Assembly (NCBI RefSeq): GCF_012976305.1
Contig: NZ_JABDSR010000003.1
Location: 62,001-126,000, forward strand
Direction: 5' to 3'
Length of the DNA: 64,000 nt
DNA from: Peptoniphilus faecalis
Lineage (GTDB): Bacteria > Bacillota > Clostridia > Tissierellales > Peptoniphilaceae
The position numbers and the translations under genes are program-made. Shown here one piece after another: positions 60,816-64,000 of the stretch. The notes under the pieces are model-generated. The model had not been told where the DNA came from and did not search any database. It was given only the letters and a program-made list of their open reading frames with translations. The stretch's first letter is position 1. Each line of letters starts with the position of its first letter.

Positions 60816-61616
60816 ATGAAAAAAATAGAAGATAAACAAATTGTACAAGTCTTAAAAGAGTCAATTAAACCTTTTAAACAATACAACAACAAAATAAATT
60901 ATAGAAGAATTTCAAGATTTTGCCAAGATAACACGATAATAAGAATTGTAAAAGCCAACATTGATGTATTTAACAACTATGGAATTAAGATAGGTACAGA
61001 TGGGACTATTTCTCGAGGAAGAAGCTATGCAAATTTAATTGAAAAATTAAACAAGCTATTTGATGAAAATGTAGAGATAGCAAAAACTGTATATTACAGT
61101 AACATTGATCATTATTACGAGTATTGTCGCTATTCACTACCATATGATGATAATTCAAATGTTGCATTATCCAGTGAGGAGCTAACAGATATTGTTATCA
61201 TTGAAATGTTAAAATTAGACAGCATTCAAATCATAGATGTATTTGACTATGTTTATAACAAATTAAACGAACTAGAGAAAACAGGAACAGGAGAAGAAAA
61301 AGGGTTAAGAGTGCAGTTTTTAAATGATATTCTTCAAGACAATTGCCAAAGTTATTATTTAGGAAAATATTTGGAGAAAGTGGACAAAATGTTCAAAAGT
61401 TTAACTATGGACTATAAATATATTGGATATTTTAGTTATAGAATAGTTGGGAATATGATAACTTCGCAGTTTATTCCAGCCTGCCTTATCAATGGCAATA
61501 AAGATGATGAGAGGGCAATATGGCTCAAAGCGTCATTAGATGAATTTGAAGAAAAGATAATAAATAATAGTTCAAATAAAATTTTGAGAGATTATTTCAA
61601 ATATCAAATTAAATAA
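60816..61616 (+). CDS. Unknown 266-residue protein
   Basis: A strong ribosome site precedes the ATG. The protein is acidic and helical, with VKANIDVFNNYGIKIGTDGT near residue 50 and LGKYLEKVDKMFKSLTMDYKYIGYFSY near residue 195. No family was recognised. It lies among plasmid/phage accessory genes. Confidence 0.55.
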   Translation: MKKIEDKQIVQVLKESIKPFKQYNNKINYRRISRFCQDNTIIRIVKANIDVFNNYGIKIGTDGTISRGRSYANLIEKLNKLFDENVEIAKTVYYSNIDHYYEYCRYSLPYDDNSNVALSSEELTDIVIIEMLKLDSIQIIDVFDYVYNKLNELEKTGTGEEKGLRVQFLNDILQDNCQSYYLGKYLEKVDKMFKSLTMDYKYIGYFSYRIVGNMITSQFIPACLINGNKDDERAIWLKASLDEFEEKIINNSSNKILRDYFKYQIK

Positions 61617-61661
61617 TTGCTATAAAAGGAGAATAAATCACGAGAAGATGGAGGGATATAA

Positions 61662-61871
61662 ATGAGATTTCAAAAAGATGATTTTTTAGAATATTATAAA
61701 GAGAATTTTAGCGTAGATAATTTTTATATCCAGCTAATAGCTTCAGTAATTGATTATGGTGAAGAACACCATAACACCACTAAAAAACAAATTGTATATT
61801 TTATTTATGATATTTTATCCAATGTAGAGGGTACTCTAGATATCAAAGAAGTCGAACAATTTTATTATTAA
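61662..61871 (+). CDS. Unknown small protein
   Basis: A 69-residue acidic protein with GGAGG upstream. It contains FYIQLIASVIDYGEEHHNTTKKQ. No family was recognised. A terminator follows. Confidence 0.5.
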   Translation: MRFQKDDFLEYYKENFSVDNFYIQLIASVIDYGEEHHNTTKKQIVYFIYDILSNVEGTLDIKEVEQFYY

Positions 61872-61875
61872 ATTT

Positions 61876-61976
61876 TTTAACTTTTGCCAAAGGATTCTGC
61901 AAGTTTGACAGAATTCTTTTTAAATTGGCAAAAGAAAATAAAAAGCACTCATCTTATTAGGCTTTTTATCGCTAAA
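61876..61976 (+). terminator. Two nested/adjacent hairpin terminators before radC-like gene
   Basis: ttttgcca/tggcaaaa (61881-61933 region) encloses a hairpin with CTTTTT. It is followed by aaaaagc/gcttttt (61939-61970). Confidence 0.6.
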
Positions 61977-61990
61977 CACTATGTTTTGTT

Positions 61991-62026
61991 TTTGCCTATT
62001 AAGATACTTATTATTTACAAGAGAGA
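61991..62026 (+). repeat. Shared 36-base leader, copy 1
   Basis: This leader is repeated with one mismatch at 62681-62716. Both copies precede a gene whose ribosome site and start (AAAGGAGAAnTGATTATG) also match. It looks like a duplicated expression signal. Confidence 0.7.
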
Positions 62027-62058
62027 AAACAAATAAAGAACAAAAAGGAGAAATGATT

Positions 62059-62505
62059 ATGAATATAAAAAAATATAGTCTTAGGTTAGTTAAAGAAGAT
62101 GAAGAAGAATATATAAAAGATATATTTGTAAAGACTTCACAAGCAGCAGCAAAGATTTTAAATAAGTTGTTTGAACTAGATTCAAGACCAAGTGAATTGT
62201 TTGTCATGCTTGCCCTAGATGTAAAAAAGAAAATTATAGGTGCTTTTATAGTAAGTCAGGGAGTTATTGATGGAACTTTGTCAGATCCAAGGGAAGTTTT
62301 TTCAAGAGCATTGCTTATTAATGCACATACAATAATTCTTGCACATAATCACCCAAGTGGAGACGCAAATCCTTCTTATGAAGATATAAAAATGGCTAGA
62401 AGAATGAAAGAAGCAGGCGAAATTTTAAATTTAAATGTCATTGATAATTTAGTAATTTGTGATGAAAATAATTATACTAGCATTTATAAAGAGTGTGGTT
62501 TATAA
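62059..62505 (+). CDS. Short RadC-like JAB/MPN+ protein
   Basis: The 149-residue protein lacks the HhH N-terminal domain of chromosomal RadC. It has the metal-binding core: VSQGVIDGTLSDPREVF, then the JAMM motif in LAHNHPSGDANPSYEDI, and VIDNLVICDENNYTSIYK. Such short versions are common on plasmids, ICEs and phages; their role is unclear. Start is the ATG at 62059 with GGAG at good spacing. Confidence 0.85.
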   Translation: MNIKKYSLRLVKEDEEEYIKDIFVKTSQAAAKILNKLFELDSRPSELFVMLALDVKKKIIGAFIVSQGVIDGTLSDPREVFSRALLINAHTIILAHNHPSGDANPSYEDIKMARRMKEAGEILNLNVIDNLVICDENNYTSIYKECGL

Positions 62506-62569
62506 ATAAAATTGGTAACAAAAAATTAATTGAGATTAATTATAATGATTTATTAAATTGTAAAATATG

Positions 62570-62597
62570 AAAAGAGGTTAAAGCCTCTTTTTTTAAA
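62570..62597 (+). terminator. Terminator after the radC-like gene
   Basis: aaagaggttaaagcctctttttttaa holds a gagg/cctc stem and a T7 tract. Confidence 0.8.
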
Positions 62598-62680
62598 TAT
62601 GCAGAATATAAAAGATAAATACATTTTTACATTTGAGTTATATAAACTATATACCACGAGAGCGAACTTAATATATTAGT

Positions 62681-62716
62681 TTTGCTTATTAAGATACTTA
62701 TTATTTACAAGAGAGA
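62681..62716 (+). repeat. Shared 36-base leader, copy 2
   Basis: It matches 61991-62026 at 35 of 36 bases and stands about 29 bases before the next start codon. Confidence 0.7.
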
Positions 62717-62744
62717 TTATAAAAAAATAAAAGGAGAATTGATT

Positions 62745-63269
62745 ATGATAAATTTAAAAGAAAAATATATAAAGCAATTGGACAGAGCCTTATTATTGGT
62801 AAGAAACAGGACATCAGAAATAACAACATATGAGATAAATGTCGAATTGTGGGATATAATGTTAAAATGCAACATTGGGTTTGAACAAACCTGCGAAGAA
62901 GAAATGAAAAGCATGTTAGACACAATTTTAGACGATATTCAAACGTATGAAGGCATAGTTTGGGACTATGCTACGCAAAAGTATTTTGAGTATAATTTTT
63001 ATAACGGAACGAGAACATATTCAACAGAAGCATCAAAACAAAATTTATGCCTCTGGCAATATGAAGATAGTAATTTGTATTGTAATGTATTAAAGTACCT
63101 TGAAGATGCTATATCAATATCTTATAATGTCGAACAAAAAGAACTCTTTTATGTACGAGAGGGGGTTCAAATATTATTAATGGACATACTAGACACTTTA
63201 AATATCGATAGCGGCAATATAATTTCTCCTACAACTGTAAAAGTAATATTAGACTTTTTGAAAGATTAG
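62745..63269 (+). CDS. Unknown 174-residue protein with duplicated leader
   Basis: The ATG at 62745 is preceded by AAAGGAG at good spacing and by leader copy 2. The protein is acidic and helical, with NVELWDIMLKCNIGFEQTCEEEMKS and a C-terminal LLMDILDTLNIDSG. No family was recognised. Confidence 0.55.
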   Translation: MINLKEKYIKQLDRALLLVRNRTSEITTYEINVELWDIMLKCNIGFEQTCEEEMKSMLDTILDDIQTYEGIVWDYATQKYFEYNFYNGTRTYSTEASKQNLCLWQYEDSNLYCNVLKYLEDAISISYNVEQKELFYVREGVQILLMDILDTLNIDSGNIISPTTVKVILDFLKD

Positions 63270-63314
63270 TGAAAATGATATAAAATAAAATTAAGTAATT
63301 AAAGGGGGTGTAAA

Positions 63315-63968
63315 ATGCAAGATAGATATAATATGACACAAAAAGAAAATCTATATCTTGCAAAAAGAAATATTGTAGATTCTATCTGGAGAAGTGCTAA
63401 CCTAGAGGGTATTAATATCACTTTTCCAGATACTTATGATATAGTTAATAAGCTAAAAGTTAAAAATGCAGATATTTCAGAAATTAACACAATACTGAAC
63501 TTAAAACATGGTTGGCAGGAAGTATTTGCAAGTTATGATGAAGATTTAACGCTTGACTATATTTGCAACATTCATAAAGAGGTTGCAAAAGATGAAGCTT
63601 TAGAGTGGGGCAAGTTAAGAACTGGAAAGGTAGGTATAAGCGGAACAAATTATATTCCACCAATACCAGACGAAAAGGAAATAACAAAGAAATTGAAAGA
63701 GTTAAAAAAGATAGAGCCTAATACATTGAGATCAATAAAAATCATGCTTTATCTTATGAAAGCTCAATTATTTTGGGATGGCAATAAAAGAACAGCAATG
63801 TTAATAGCAAATAAGGAGATGATTCAAAAAGGCAATGGAATAATATCTATATCAGTAGATAAAATTAATGAATTTAATACACTCTTAAATAGATATTATT
63901 CATATGATGAAGAAGAAAATTTAATCAATTTTATTTACAATTATGCAATAAGTGGAATTGATAAATAA
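63315..63968 (+). CDS. Fic-domain protein with catalytic His replaced by Gln
   Basis: Fic enzymes transfer AMP or other groups to proteins. The fold is clear: LDYICNIHKEVAKDEALEWG, GKLRTGKVGISGTNYIPP and the active loop KAQLFWDGNKRTAMLIANK. In the canonical HPFxDGN(G/K)R loop the first His is the general base; here it is Gln. The N-terminus has RSANLEGINITF, which fits the inhibitory helix motif [S/T]xxxE[G/N]. Activity is doubtful or altered. AGGGGGTG lies ahead of the ATG. Confidence 0.8.
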   Translation: MQDRYNMTQKENLYLAKRNIVDSIWRSANLEGINITFPDTYDIVNKLKVKNADISEINTILNLKHGWQEVFASYDEDLTLDYICNIHKEVAKDEALEWGKLRTGKVGISGTNYIPPIPDEKEITKKLKELKKIEPNTLRSIKIMLYLMKAQLFWDGNKRTAMLIANKEMIQKGNGIISISVDKINEFNTLLNRYYSYDEEENLINFIYNYAISGIDK

Positions 63969-64000
63969 TAAAAAATATAAGTTGTAAAGGTCATTGCAAA

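Larger units (their letters stand above)
18135..64000. mobile_element. Prophage or phage-plasmid integrated at tRNA-Arg; right end not reached
   Basis: Integrase, complete virion-morphogenesis and lysis genes, a second recombinase, and accessory genes follow the tRNA without any clear chromosomal gene. The late operon is on -, the integrases on +. No CI-type repressor, Cro, replication initiator or DNA polymerase was found up to 64,000. The early region may lie beyond the window, or a second element may begin near 52,986. Left boundary is firm, right boundary is open. Confidence 0.6.

Overview
The window is low-GC, AT-rich Firmicute DNA. Three things suggest an anaerobic coccus of the Tissierellia (Peptoniphilus/Anaerococcus-like): the genes are closely packed with strong GGAGG ribosome sites, a glmS ribozyme lies upstream of glmS, and several small families typical of that group are present. 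The genus is an inference and was not tested.

Bases 1-18,134 are chromosomal core. In order they hold the 3' part of a TraB-family gene, a split ThrE-type exporter, a CNNM/CorC membrane protein, glmS with its self-cleaving ribozyme leader, an acyl-ACP thioesterase, a PPIase, a divergent RelA/SpoT-like protein, pepD, a DUF1292 gene, a YtqA-type radical SAM gene, a P-loop gene, a 27-residue membrane peptide, an unknown gene, a degenerate AlaX-like protein, comEC, holA, rpsT and tRNA-Arg(ACG). An integrase starts 165 bp past the tRNA, so the tRNA 3' end is the likely attachment site.

Bases 18,311-52,137 are a siphovirus-type prophage. After the integrase and a lipoprotein gene on the + strand, one long late operon runs leftwards on the - strand. 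It reads sigma-like regulator, small genes, phosphoesterase, small terminase candidate, large terminase, portal, protease/scaffold, decoration protein, capsid, head-tail connectors, tail tube, tail assembly chaperone, a 2,581-residue tape measure, Dit, tail endopeptidase, fibre/baseplate genes, amidase and holin. Two genes appear to need a -1 frameshift on runs of nine A: the tail assembly chaperone (a conserved phage trick) and the endolysin (amidase joined to a phosphodiester glycosidase domain). Terminator-like hairpins sit immediately before several internal genes of the operon.

Bases 52,138-64,000 are accessory DNA. There is a structured leader with a probable 34-39 residue protein, an attenuator-like element with a six-codon ORF, a second tyrosine recombinase, a DUF1599 gene, a secreted copper-amine-oxidase-N-like gene broken at an A8 run, and a 2.8-kb AT-rich stretch without proteins. 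That stretch ends in a strongly promoted, highly structured RNA of about 510 nt (58,558-59,070). It is followed by a tandem winged-helix DNA-binding protein with an operator-like dyad, a toxin-first RelE operon, a short RadC-like protein and a Fic protein lacking the catalytic histidine. No repressor, replication genes or right attachment site were found, so the element probably continues past the window.
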